A DNA stretch of 64,000 nucleotides from SIG565 sp045590755 (lineage in GTDB: Bacteria; Bacillota; Clostridia; Oscillospirales; Acutalibacteraceae): positions 1 through 64,000 of the forward strand of contig JAZNRP010000033.1 of assembly GCA_045590755.1 (NCBI GenBank). Reading direction: 5' to 3'. Both the position numbers and the translations under genes were made by a program. Under the pieces are notes generated by a model, which made no database searches, had not been told where the DNA came from, and saw only the letters and a list, made by a program, of their open reading frames with translations. Positions within the stretch are counted from its first letter, which is position 1. The number at the start of each line of letters is the position of its first letter. Positions 50,008 to 57,585 of the stretch are shown here, one piece after another.

Positions 50008-52086
50008 TTACTCCCACTCAATAGTGCCTATTGGTTTAGGTGTTAAGTCAAGAAGTACGCGGTTTATACCGTCTACTTCATGCGTAATTCTGTCTGTAAT
50101 ATGGTGTAAAAGGGGATAGGGTATTTCTTCGATGGTGGCCGATATAGCGTCGGTAGTGTTTACCGCGCGTATAATTGCAGGCCAACCTTCGTAACGGCGC
50201 TTGTCTTTAACGCCAACGCTTTTAATATCGGGCACTACTATAAAGTACTGCCATACCTTTTCTGCAAGACCGTTTTTATCAAATTCTTCACGCAAGATTG
50301 CATCGGCTTCTCTGAGTGCGTGAAGTCTGTCGCGAGTAATGGCACCAAGGCAACGAACACCAAGTCCCGGACCAGGGAGGGGTTTACGGTAAACCATAGC
50401 GTGCGGAAGACCAAGCGCTTCACCCACAACGCGAACTTCGTCTTTGTAAAGCAGTTTGATGGGTTCGATAAGTTCAAACTGCAGGTCATCGGGAAGTCCG
50501 CCAACATTGTGGTGGGATTTAACGGACATTGTTTTCATTTCTTCTAATATATCGGGGTAAATTGTACATTGTGCAAGAAAAGTAATGTCTTGCTGTTTTC
50601 TTGTTTCCCTTTCAAACACATTTATAAACTCTGTGCTGATAATTTTTCTCTTCTTTTCAGGCTCGCAGACACCGTCTAAAAGGTTCAAAAAGTGGTCGGC
50701 GGCGTCAACATAAACAAGGTTTGCATCGAGACCGTCTTCAAAAAACTTAATAATATTTTCTCCCTCGCCCTTTCTCATAAGTCCGTGGTTTACATGAACA
50801 CATACAAGCTGTTTGCCGATGGCTTTAATAAGAAGCGCTGCGACAACAGAAGAGTCTACACCGCCCGTGAGCGCTAATAGCACCCTTTTGTCTCCAACCT
50901 GAGCTCGAATCGCCTTTACCTGCATGGCGATAAATTTTTCAGCTTGTTCAAGGGTTGTTATTCTTTCCATTGTTTCAGGGCGAATATTACTTGTTGGATC
51001 GAAAATATTATCTTCCAGATGCTTTCTGACAGCAACTTCTTTAAAATCGTGCAATGGAGAGCGTGCTTTTTCTACAAACTTAAAAACGGATTCTTCAAGT
51101 TTTTGCAAGAATTCATCCTGGGGATATTGCCATGCGTGTAAAATTTGCTCGCCATCCATTAAAAATTGAAACTGCCGAGTTATAGGATAGTTAAACAGTA
51201 TGCAAGGAATTATATTTTTACTGTTTCCAACCGCATAACCTATCTCTTTTTGTACCCAATGCGACTGCTCCGAATCGGGTGTTAGCAGCAACACCATAAC
51301 GGCAATATCAGTAAGTGCGGCAGGAATCTCCACTTCGTATGATGAACCGGGACCAATAGAATTCGGTGCCATCCAACAAGTGATATTTTTTGATCTCAAA
51401 TATTCACAAATAATGTTTGCTGCCTGAATTTGCTTACTACTGTAGCTGACAAACACCATCGGGCGTTCTTCTTTTTTTACAGAAAAATAATTAGTCAATA
51501 CATTTACAAAATACTGCGCTTTGGCCGAGTCTCTCTCATAAAAGGTAATACTCTCTATTTGGGGAATATCGTTCAGCATTTTAAAAGTTTGCGACATTAG
51601 CGGGATTACAACATCAGTAAAAGAAGATTGATAACCACTGGCGATCATAGGCATTACTATGTTTTTACAAGGAATACCCTTTTGAGCAATATTTTCAAAC
51701 ATATTATACATAGTATAAAATGCACCGGTAATAATGGTGTTGGAGTCTATTAAGAAATTTTGCTGTTTAGCGTGGTTTTGCTCATCGTTTAAAATTTCCA
51801 GACAAGCTATACGGTTAAAATTGGTTCCCGTACTATGTGATAGCCACGCGCCATATTGTTTTGAGTCATATTCGGGTTTTTTAGCATATTCACCCAATGA
51901 AATTCCCTTTTTATTAAGCAGGGAAGCCACCAATGAACCTCTTGCAGGAATATAAGAATTTTTGAAAGCCGAGCAAAGCAAAATATCATAATAGCGTTCT
52001 TCGTCACATAAATCCCCGTGATATACACTGATTTGTTTCTTGACGCCGCCTATAAGCATTGTCTTTTCAAATAATTTTAATCCCAC
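50008..52086 (-). CDS. Macro-like - TIR - GMP synthetase (GuaA) fusion protein
   Basis: A 692-aa, three-part protein that I do not recognise as a described family. Residues 15-195 resemble a divergent macro domain (YHGDLCD; IVMPMIASGYQ; ITFYERDS). Residues 209-325 are a TIR domain: MVFVSYSS, CWMAPNSIGPGSSYEVEI with Glu251 where SARM1 has its catalytic Glu, and HWVQKEI. Residues 368-692 are the GuaA ATP-pyrophosphatase and dimerisation domains, close to the neighbouring guaA but with LTGGVDSS (Ser to Thr at 407), AQCTIYPD (Gly to Cys at 507) and KPLPGPGLG. GTG start with SD GAGGGGG. No GATase. Possible NADase immune effector with a GuaA sensor or decoy (inference). Confidence 0.85.
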   Translation of the reverse strand: MGLKLFEKTMLIGGVKKQISVYHGDLCDEERYYDILLCSAFKNSYIPARGSLVASLLNKKGISLGEYAKKPEYDSKQYGAWLSHSTGTNFNRIACLEILNDEQNHAKQQNFLIDSNTIITGAFYTMYNMFENIAQKGIPCKNIVMPMIASGYQSSFTDVVIPLMSQTFKMLNDIPQIESITFYERDSAKAQYFVNVLTNYFSVKKEERPMVFVSYSSKQIQAANIICEYLRSKNITCWMAPNSIGPGSSYEVEIPAALTDIAVMVLLLTPDSEQSHWVQKEIGYAVGNSKNIIPCILFNYPITRQFQFLMDGEQILHAWQYPQDEFLQKLEESVFKFVEKARSPLHDFKEVAVRKHLEDNIFDPTSNIRPETMERITTLEQAEKFIAMQVKAIRAQVGDKRVLLALTGGVDSSVVAALLIKAIGKQLVCVHVNHGLMRKGEGENIIKFFEDGLDANLVYVDAADHFLNLLDGVCEPEKKRKIISTEFINVFERETRKQQDITFLAQCTIYPDILEEMKTMSVKSHHNVGGLPDDLQFELIEPIKLLYKDEVRVVGEALGLPHAMVYRKPLPGPGLGVRCLGAITRDRLHALREADAILREEFDKNGLAEKVWQYFIVVPDIKSVGVKDKRRYEGWPAIIRAVNTTDAISATIEEIPYPLLHHITDRITHEVDGINRVLLDLTPKPIGTIEWE

Positions 52087-52098
52087 TGTAATCCCCCT

Positions 52099-52112
52099 CT
52101 CATTTAAATGAG
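52099..52112. promoter_or_regulatory. Perfect 14-bp palindrome in the fusion-gene leader
   Basis: CTCATTTAAATGAG sits between the promoter and the SD of the TIR-GuaA gene. It could be an operator or, in the RNA, a small hairpin next to the ribosome binding site. Confidence 0.5.
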
Positions 52113-52134
52113 TATACGCACTGTTAATACAAAA

Positions 52135-52163
52135 ATTATATCACAATACAGTTTTGTTTGCAA
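52135..52163 (-). promoter_or_regulatory. Promoter of the TIR-GuaA fusion gene, with palindrome at -35
   Basis: Minus-strand TTGCAA (52158-52163), 17-nt spacer, TATAAT (52135-52140). TTTGCAAT-AAT-ATTGCAAA (52157-52175) overlaps the -35. The gene is thus transcribed separately from guaA and may be repressible. Confidence 0.7.
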
Positions 52164-52174
52164 TAATATTGCAA

Positions 52175-52212
52175 AAGCAAAAGCCTTTCGCAAAAATGCA
52201 AAAGGCTTTTTA
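52175..52212 (-). terminator. Terminator after guaA
   Basis: Stem AAAAGCCTTT / AAAGGCTTTT (52179-52188 with 52201-52210) followed on the minus strand by TGCTTTTGC. It isolates the fusion gene from the guaA transcript. Confidence 0.7.
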
Positions 52213-52241
52213 TATACATTAAATTACAAAAGAGATTCGTA

Positions 52242-53243
52242 TTATTCCCATTCAATTGTGCCTATCGGCTTGGGTGTTAAATCGAGAAGTACGCGGTTAA
52301 TGCCTTCAACCTCGTTTGTTATACGGTCGGTAATTTTGTGAAGCACCGAGTAGGGTATTTCTTCAATTTTGGCGCTCATAGCGTCAATGGTGTTTACCGC
52401 GCGTATAATTGCGGGCCAACCTTCGTAACGGCGCTTGTCTTTAACACCAACGCTTTTAATATCGGGCACTACAATAAAGTACTGCCATACCTTTTCTGCA
52501 AGACCGCAGTTATCAAACTCTTCGCGTAAAATAGCATCGGCTTCGCGGAGGGCATGAAGTCGGTCGCGTGTGATGGCACCTGTGCATCTAACACCAAGAC
52601 CTGGGCCTGGGAAGGGTTGACGGTAAACCATACCGTGCGGAAGACCGAGTGCTTCGCCAACAACACGAACTTCGTCTTTATAAAGGAACTTAAGCGGTTC
52701 AACAAGTAGGAAATCAAGGTCTTTCGGTAAGCCGCCAACATTGTGGTGAGATTTAACCAAATCGGAGTCATCCGAATGTTTAATACTTTCGAGTATATCG
52801 GGGTAAATTGTGCCTTGAGCCAAGAACTCAACACCATCGAGTTTTCTGGCTTCTTCAGCAAAAACATTTATAAACTCTGCACCGATAATCTTTCTTTTTT
52901 CTTCAGAATCGGCAACACCTGCTAAAAGACCAAGAAAACGGTCGGTAGCATCAACATAAACTAGGTTTGCGTCGAGTCCTTCACGGAAGACTTTGATAAC
53001 ATCTTCCGATTCGTTTTTACGCATAAGGCCGTGGTTAACATGAACCGACACAAGTTGTTTACCGATTGCCTTAATCAAAAGTGCGGCAACAACCGATGAG
53101 TCTACACCGCCCGAGAGCGCCAACAAAACCTTTTTATCGCCAACCTGTGCTTTAATTTCTTTTATTTGCTCTTCGATAAAAGCATCGGCAAGAGCTTTGG
53201 TTGTAATACGCTCCATTGTTTCAGGACGCAAGTTGTTTTGCAT
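52242..53243 (-). CDS. guaA: GMP synthase, ATP-pyrophosphatase subunit only (GATase-less)
   Basis: Converts XMP to GMP. The 333-aa protein contains the PP-loop SGGVDSS (residues 44-50), GTIYPDILES, SHHNVGGLP, PFPGPGLG and the C-terminal dimerisation end KPIGTIEWE. The N-terminal glutamine amidotransferase of bacterial GuaA is missing, as in archaeal GuaAb. ATG 53243 is preferred because GGGGG precedes it by 8 nt; the upstream frame lies in the cofE-like gene. It is 17 bp from that gene and followed by a terminator. A free GATase subunit or ammonia must supply nitrogen. Confidence 0.92.
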   Translation of the reverse strand: MQNNLRPETMERITTKALADAFIEEQIKEIKAQVGDKKVLLALSGGVDSSVVAALLIKAIGKQLVSVHVNHGLMRKNESEDVIKVFREGLDANLVYVDATDRFLGLLAGVADSEEKRKIIGAEFINVFAEEARKLDGVEFLAQGTIYPDILESIKHSDDSDLVKSHHNVGGLPKDLDFLLVEPLKFLYKDEVRVVGEALGLPHGMVYRQPFPGPGLGVRCTGAITRDRLHALREADAILREEFDNCGLAEKVWQYFIVVPDIKSVGVKDKRRYEGWPAIIRAVNTIDAMSAKIEEIPYSVLHKITDRITNEVEGINRVLLDLTPKPIGTIEWE

Positions 53244-53259
53244 ATTCTTTACCCCCATA

Positions 53260-54462
53260 TTAGTTAGTGTAGTTATCAAAGTAACCCTGTACCAAAACAA
53301 CAGGTGTACCCTTGTCGCCCGAGCCACTTGTCAAATCACAAAGTGAGCCGATAAGGTCGGTAAGCTGTCTGGGTGTTGTACCTTGAGCCGCCATATTACC
53401 CACAAGGCTGCTGCCGTCCTTTGCTTTGATACTTTCAGAAATTGCTTTTTTAAGTTCTTCGCCCGATAAATCCTTAAAATCATTATCGGCAAGATATTTA
53501 AGTTTAAGTTCGTTAGGTGTACCAATAAGTCCGTCGGTAAAGGCGGGGGAAACAACAGGGTCTGCGAGTTCCCAAATCTTACCTTGCGGGTCTTTGAAAG
53601 CTCCGTCGCCGTAAACCATAACTTCAACATTTTTGCCGGTGGCATCTTTAATGCGCTTTTGTATATCAAGAACTAAATCTTTACACTCTCTCGGGAAAAG
53701 TTTAATCTTATCTTCGGTTGATTTATTTGAGCCGAGAAGACCGTACTTTTCGTTGCAACCGCTACCGTTTACGGGAGAAGTTAATATTTCATCAAGACCG
53801 CAAACAATCTTGGCACCTGCCGCCTTTAAAAGACGCTTTGTACGGGCGCGTGTGTGAATGTCACAGGTTAAAACGCAGTCGGTATAATCAAGAATTGCTT
53901 TTGCCTGATTTGCAAAAATAATTTCAACATCGCAACCGCATTCTTTAATAAGGTTTTCGTAGTATGCTACATAGTCAACACCGGTGAACTTAAGCGGATG
54001 AACACCGAAAACCTCACGGTAGCGCTCGAGTGACAATACATCAGAGTGCGGGTTAATACCTGCTTCGTCAATCTTGTCCCAATCGGCAAGCTCGTTACCC
54101 ACTTCATCAGACGGGTAAGAAAGCATTAAAACGATTTTTTTAGCACCCTTAGCAATACCGCGCAGACAGATTGCAAAACGGTTACGCGAAAGAATGGGGA
54201 ATATAACGCCAATAGTACCGCCGCCGAGCTTTGCTTTAACATCAGCCGCAATATCATCAACAGATGCATAGTTACCTTGAGAGCGTGCAACGATAGATTC
54301 TGTAAGAGAGATAACATCCTTATCTCTCAATTCAAAGCCTTCGTATTCTGCGGCTTCTAAAACACTGTTTGCAACTATTTCTGCAAGATTGTCCCCTTCG
54401 CGAATAATCGGGCAACGAATGCCACGGGAAACTGTACCTACTCTGCGTTCTTTAACATCCAT
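53260..54462 (-). CDS. CofE-like protein (F420-0:glutamate ligase family)
   Basis: A 400-aa protein of the F420_ligase family, in the form common in Clostridia that lack F420. Its signatures include TVSRGIRCPII, DVISLTESIVARSQGNYAS and GVIFPILSRNRFAICLRGIAKG. True CofE adds glutamates to F420 using GTP; the substrate in these organisms is unknown. The gene precedes guaA by 16 bp, suggesting co-expression with GMP synthesis. The annotation as ligase is by family only. Confidence 0.8.
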   Translation of the reverse strand: MDVKERRVGTVSRGIRCPIIREGDNLAEIVANSVLEAAEYEGFELRDKDVISLTESIVARSQGNYASVDDIAADVKAKLGGGTIGVIFPILSRNRFAICLRGIAKGAKKIVLMLSYPSDEVGNELADWDKIDEAGINPHSDVLSLERYREVFGVHPLKFTGVDYVAYYENLIKECGCDVEIIFANQAKAILDYTDCVLTCDIHTRARTKRLLKAAGAKIVCGLDEILTSPVNGSGCNEKYGLLGSNKSTEDKIKLFPRECKDLVLDIQKRIKDATGKNVEVMVYGDGAFKDPQGKIWELADPVVSPAFTDGLIGTPNELKLKYLADNDFKDLSGEELKKAISESIKAKDGSSLVGNMAAQGTTPRQLTDLIGSLCDLTSGSGDKGTPVVLVQGYFDNYTN

Positions 54463-54513
54463 TTTTTGTTAGTCCCTTCATAAATAGAATATAATAACCC
54501 AAAAGATTGGGAA

Positions 54514-55440
54514 TTAGTCGAAAAGCGGTGTTGAGAAATATCTTTCTGCCGTATCGGGCAATACCGTTACAACCGTTTTGCCTTTGCCAAGTTTTTTAGC
54601 AAGCTTTATTGCAGCGGCTACATTTGTACCACTGCTGATGCCGCACATAATACCTTCCTTAGCGGCAAGGTCTTTTGCGGTGTTCATTGCTTCGTCATCA
54701 TCAATAATGCAGACATCATCATATATATTTTGGTTTAAAATCTCAGGAATTATACCGTCGCCGATACCCATTTGCATATGTGTACCTATTGAACCGCCCG
54801 AAAGTATAGCGGCATTTTTCGGCTCAACCGCCCAGATAAGCATATCGGGATTTTTATCTTTCAGAGCCTCGCCGATACCCGTGATTGTGCCGCCGGTTCC
54901 AATACCCGAGCAAAAGCCGTCAATATGACCGTCTACCGCATCTAAAATTTCTTTTGCCGTAACTGAGCGCTGAACAGCGGGGTTCGCAGGGTTTTCAAAC
55001 TGTTGAGGAACAAATACATTCGGGTCTTCATTCTTCATTTTAAGTGCAAGATTTAGACATTCTTCAATGCACTGTCCTATATTACCTGCATCGTGCACCA
55101 AAATTACTTCGGCACCGTAATGATTTACGAGCTTTCTGCGTTCTTCACTGACCGAGTCGGGCATAATAATCTTTACCTTATAACCCTTTACGGCACCTAC
55201 AAGCGCAAGACCGATACCCTGGTTACCGCTTGTTGGCTCAACAATTATAGAATCCTTATTCAAAAGATTTTGCTTTTCGGCGGCAAATATCATATTGTAG
55301 GCGGTACGCGTTTTAATAGAACCGCCGACATTAAGGCCTTCAAACTTAACTAAAATTTCAGCAGAATCGCTGTCTACCATATTGTTAAGTCTTATAAGCG
55401 GGGTATTGCCTATTGCTTCAAGAACCGAATCGTAAATCAC
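54514..55440 (-). CDS. cysK: Cysteine synthase-family PLP enzyme
   Basis: Forms cysteine from O-acetylserine and sulfide, by family. The 308-aa protein has VGGSIKTRTA with the PLP lysine, the substrate loop PTSGNQGIGLA (Gln where CysK usually has Thr), and GTGGTITGIGEAL binding the PLP phosphate. GTG 55440 follows AGGTGAT and excludes a longer unlikely N-terminus. It has its own promoter and is upstream of cofE-like/guaA on the same strand, with only a weak hairpin between. Confidence 0.85.
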   Translation of the reverse strand: MIYDSVLEAIGNTPLIRLNNMVDSDSAEILVKFEGLNVGGSIKTRTAYNMIFAAEKQNLLNKDSIIVEPTSGNQGIGLALVGAVKGYKVKIIMPDSVSEERRKLVNHYGAEVILVHDAGNIGQCIEECLNLALKMKNEDPNVFVPQQFENPANPAVQRSVTAKEILDAVDGHIDGFCSGIGTGGTITGIGEALKDKNPDMLIWAVEPKNAAILSGGSIGTHMQMGIGDGIIPEILNQNIYDDVCIIDDDEAMNTAKDLAAKEGIMCGISSGTNVAAAIKLAKKLGKGKTVVTVLPDTAERYFSTPLFD

Positions 55441-55482
55441 AAAATCACCTACCGTAAAGGTAAAATAAAAAGAATACAAGAT

Positions 55483-55511
55483 ATTATAGCAGAAATCAGT
55501 TAATATTTCAA
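55483..55511 (-). promoter_or_regulatory. Promoter of cysK
   Basis: Minus-strand TTGAAA (55506-55511), 17-nt spacer, TATAAT (55483-55488). Confidence 0.75.
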
Positions 55512-55556
55512 TAGAATATGCTACATATTTTTACATTTTTTTCAAATTTTTAAGTG

Positions 55557-56459
55557 TTACATTGCAACCGACAAAATAAGCATTTCCTGAATGTTTTTAT
55601 AAATACTCTCATACTCTTCTATCGGTAACGGATTTTTGCCGAGTCCTACTTCTATAGTAAAAGCAGGGCGATTAAATTCCTTTATAAACCAGTCCTTAAA
55701 GCCGCCGCCCACCGCAAGACCTGTGGGGTAGTCAAGCGCATAGCCTGACGAAGTTGCAAGAATTTCCGCCATTTTTTTGGAGCGAGGGGGATTAAGACCA
55801 TTATAATCCCAATAAATAACTTCGCCTTGTGAATGGAAGGCAAGCGCGTGGCGTATTTTCATAGTACGGCAAAGCTCGGCTATAGCGACTGTTTCAGGCT
55901 CACTGAATGGTCGGTTTCCTCCGTATCTTGTGGGCGCGGGACCGTAAATTCCCGCATCCTGTTCTAATCTATGTAATCTCTCCCAGTCGGCATCGAAGTT
56001 ATGATTCAAATCCACTCCCCGAAGATTGGCGTTCCAATGCTTAGTATCTCCACGCGAAATACGGGAGACAAAACGCGCCATATTACCCGCACCCATTACC
56101 CCGTGTATGCTGATTTCTACACCATCGGGATTAACACACGGTACTATAATAATGGCTCTGCCGTGCATAACATTCTTAACATTAATACCCGCAATTTCGC
56201 CGCCGTTTTGTAGCTTTTCGCAGAGCTCTTCTGTGAATTTAAGCAGTAGTGTAGTTGTGATATGCTCACTTCCGTGAAAGGTAGCGGCAAAAAGCACATA
56301 TTCATTCGCCCTGCCTATTTTAATGGCGGTAATATCACGCCCTGCCACTGATTTGCCGATAACACTTGTGTGAATAAATGGGTATTTTTCGTGTAATGCG
56401 GCAATAACTTTTTTAAGAGAAAAATAATCGTAATTTTTGTTTTCTGTAATTCCTGACAT
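55557..56459 (-). CDS. M14-family zinc carboxypeptidase-like protein
   Basis: A 300-aa protein with the M14 zinc site: TFHGSEHITT (His and Glu ligands), then a later LAFHSQGEVIYWD (third His) and the catalytic Glu in FTIEVG near the C-terminus. Relatives trim peptidoglycan peptides (DL-endopeptidase type) or peptides. No signal peptide is seen once the start is set at 56459, where AAAGGA precedes ATG, so it may act in the cytoplasm on recycled muropeptides (inference). Confidence 0.88.
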   Translation of the reverse strand: MSGITENKNYDYFSLKKVIAALHEKYPFIHTSVIGKSVAGRDITAIKIGRANEYVLFAATFHGSEHITTTLLLKFTEELCEKLQNGGEIAGINVKNVMHGRAIIIVPCVNPDGVEISIHGVMGAGNMARFVSRISRGDTKHWNANLRGVDLNHNFDADWERLHRLEQDAGIYGPAPTRYGGNRPFSEPETVAIAELCRTMKIRHALAFHSQGEVIYWDYNGLNPPRSKKMAEILATSSGYALDYPTGLAVGGGFKDWFIKEFNRPAFTIEVGLGKNPLPIEEYESIYKNIQEMLILSVAM

Positions 56460-56557
56460 AAAAGCACATCCTTTCAAGGAAAGTATATGCAGAGAAAGAA
56501 AATGGCAGAATAAAAACATAGGATTACTTCTTCACTATTCACTATTACTTATTACTT

Positions 56558-56655
56558 GCCAAAAATCCCGTTCACAGGTTTTATTTAGTGAAAAGTGAAG
56601 AGTGAAAAGGTAAGAAGTAAAAATCCCGTCCACTTATGTGAACGGGATTTTTGGC
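56558..56655. repeat. 19-bp inverted repeat and terminator beside tRNA-Arg(CCG)
   Basis: GCCAAAAATCCCGTTCACA (56558-56576) recurs inverted at 56637-56655, where it overlaps the tRNA CCA end. A second partial copy at 56619-56629 pairs with 56642-56652 as a terminator hairpin for the tRNA. The intervening DNA holds degenerate TCACTATTCACTATT-like repeats and no gene. Confidence 0.7.
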
Positions 56656-56728
56656 ACGCCATACCGGATTCGAACCAGCGACACCCGGCGTCGGAGGCCG
56701 GTGCTCTATCCAGCTGAGCTAATGGCGC
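56652..56728 (-). tRNA. tRNA-Arg (CCG)
   Basis: Minus-strand cloverleaf: acceptor GCGCCAT / ATGGCGT, D-arm AGCTCAGCTGGATAGAGC, anticodon CCG in loop CTCCGAC on stem CCGGC/GCCGG, and encoded CCA (56652-56654). Confidence 0.93.
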
Positions 56729-56735
56729 TTATATG

Positions 56736-57104
56736 CTATTTTATATTATCTAAAATCTTCTTGATGGCACTGAAGGTTTCATCGCTTATTACATGCTCTA
56801 TACGACAAGCATCTTCGGCGGCGATTTTTTCACTCACACCAAGATTTTGAAGTATCTGTGTCAATACATCGTGGCGCTCAAAAATTTGATTTGCCTTGAT
56901 TTTTCCCGTTTCGGTAAGAGTAATATACCCGTCTTTATCAACCGTAATATAGTTCTGATTTTTAAGCAGACCTATTGCGCGGCTTACACTGGGTTTTGAA
57001 AAGTTCATATATTCCGCAACATCTATAGAACGCACGGCTCCCTTAGTTTTGCATAAAACGAAAATTGATTCAAGATACATCTCGCCCGATTCTTTAAGTG
57101 ACAT
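56736..57104 (-). CDS. DtxR/MntR-family metalloregulator
   Basis: A 122-aa iron- or manganese-dependent repressor. It has an N-terminal winged helix (MYLESIFVLCKTKGAVRSIDVAEYMNFSKPSVSRAIGLL) and a dimer/metal region with FERHDVLTQIL, CRIEHVISDE. There is no SH3 domain. It is divergent from feoA-feoB and probably represses them in iron sufficiency through the palindromes at 57242 and 57543. The start at 57104 follows GGAG. Confidence 0.9.
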   Translation of the reverse strand: MSLKESGEMYLESIFVLCKTKGAVRSIDVAEYMNFSKPSVSRAIGLLKNQNYITVDKDGYITLTETGKIKANQIFERHDVLTQILQNLGVSEKIAAEDACRIEHVISDETFSAIKKILDNIK

Positions 57105-57140
57105 AATAAAGGTCTCCTTTAAAACCAAACTATTGTTAAT

Positions 57141-57169
57141 ATAATACCATATACATTAAAAAAAATCAA
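57141..57169 (-). promoter_or_regulatory. Promoter of the DtxR-family gene
   Basis: Minus-strand TTGATT (57164-57169), 17-nt spacer, TATTAT (57141-57146). Confidence 0.6.
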
Positions 57170-57204
57170 TAATTTGAAACAGGGGAGAATATTTTAAAAA
57201 AGTC

Positions 57205-57233
57205 TTGACAAATAATGGAATATGTACTATACT
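57205..57233 (+). promoter_or_regulatory. Promoter of feoAB
   Basis: TTGACA (57205-57210), 17-nt spacer, TATACT (57228-57233). The expected start point falls on the following palindrome, so a bound repressor would block initiation. Confidence 0.85.
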
Positions 57234-57241
57234 AATATGCG

Positions 57242-57257
57242 GTTAGCAGCGGCTAAC
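57242..57257 (+). promoter_or_regulatory. Palindromic Feo operator, copy 1
   Basis: GTTAGC-AGCG-GCTAAC, starting 8 bp after the -10 box. It contains the TTAG/CTAA half-sites reminiscent of DtxR/IdeR boxes. The same arms recur before feoB. Confidence 0.65.
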
Positions 57258-57289
57258 TGAACTTGATTTTAAGTCGAATGGTGGTACTT

Positions 57290-57502
57290 ATGACTCTGAA
57301 TGAAGCAAAAGAGGGAATAGAATATATTATCAAAGACATCGTTACCGACGATGAAGAACTTAATGATTTTTTATTTTCCCTTGGTTGCTACAGTGGGGAA
57401 TCGATTACTGTTGTATCACATTTAAGAAGCAGTTGTATTGTATCGATTAAAGACAGTAGATATAATATAGATAAACATTTGGCAGAAGCTATTATAATTT
57501 AA
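57290..57502 (+). CDS. feoA: FeoA, ferrous iron transport accessory protein
   Basis: A 70-aa SH3-like cytosolic protein that supports FeoB. It has the FeoA pattern LNEAKEG then FLFSLGCYSGESITVVS and IKDSRYNIDKHLAEAIII. The start is taken at 57290; ATG 57278 in the same frame is possible. It lies between the two palindromic elements and upstream of feoB. Confidence 0.85.
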   Translation: MTLNEAKEGIEYIIKDIVTDDEELNDFLFSLGCYSGESITVVSHLRSSCIVSIKDSRYNIDKHLAEAIII

Positions 57503-57542
57503 AACATTGCTGTTTTAAAACAGCATTTTTTCACAAAAGCGA

Positions 57543-57558
57543 GTTAGCGGTGGCTAAC
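57543..57558 (+). promoter_or_regulatory. Palindromic Feo element, copy 2
   Basis: GTTAGC-GGTG-GCTAAC, 28 bp before the feoB ATG, same arms as copy 1. There is no clear promoter just before it, so it may act as a roadblock or as an mRNA hairpin. Confidence 0.55.
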
Positions 57559-57585
57559 TGCGAGAAATTAAAGGGGAGAAAATTA

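Noticed and set aside
50008..52086. Assembly chimera joining a TIR gene to guaA
   Set aside because: The frame is continuous with one promoter, SD and stop, and the GuaA part differs from the neighbour throughout, so it is not a simple collapse. Read-level proof is still not possible here.
54497..54511. Terminator between cysK and the cofE-like gene
   Set aside because: The CCCAA/TTGGG stem is only 5 bp and the T-run is poor; not convincing enough to call.
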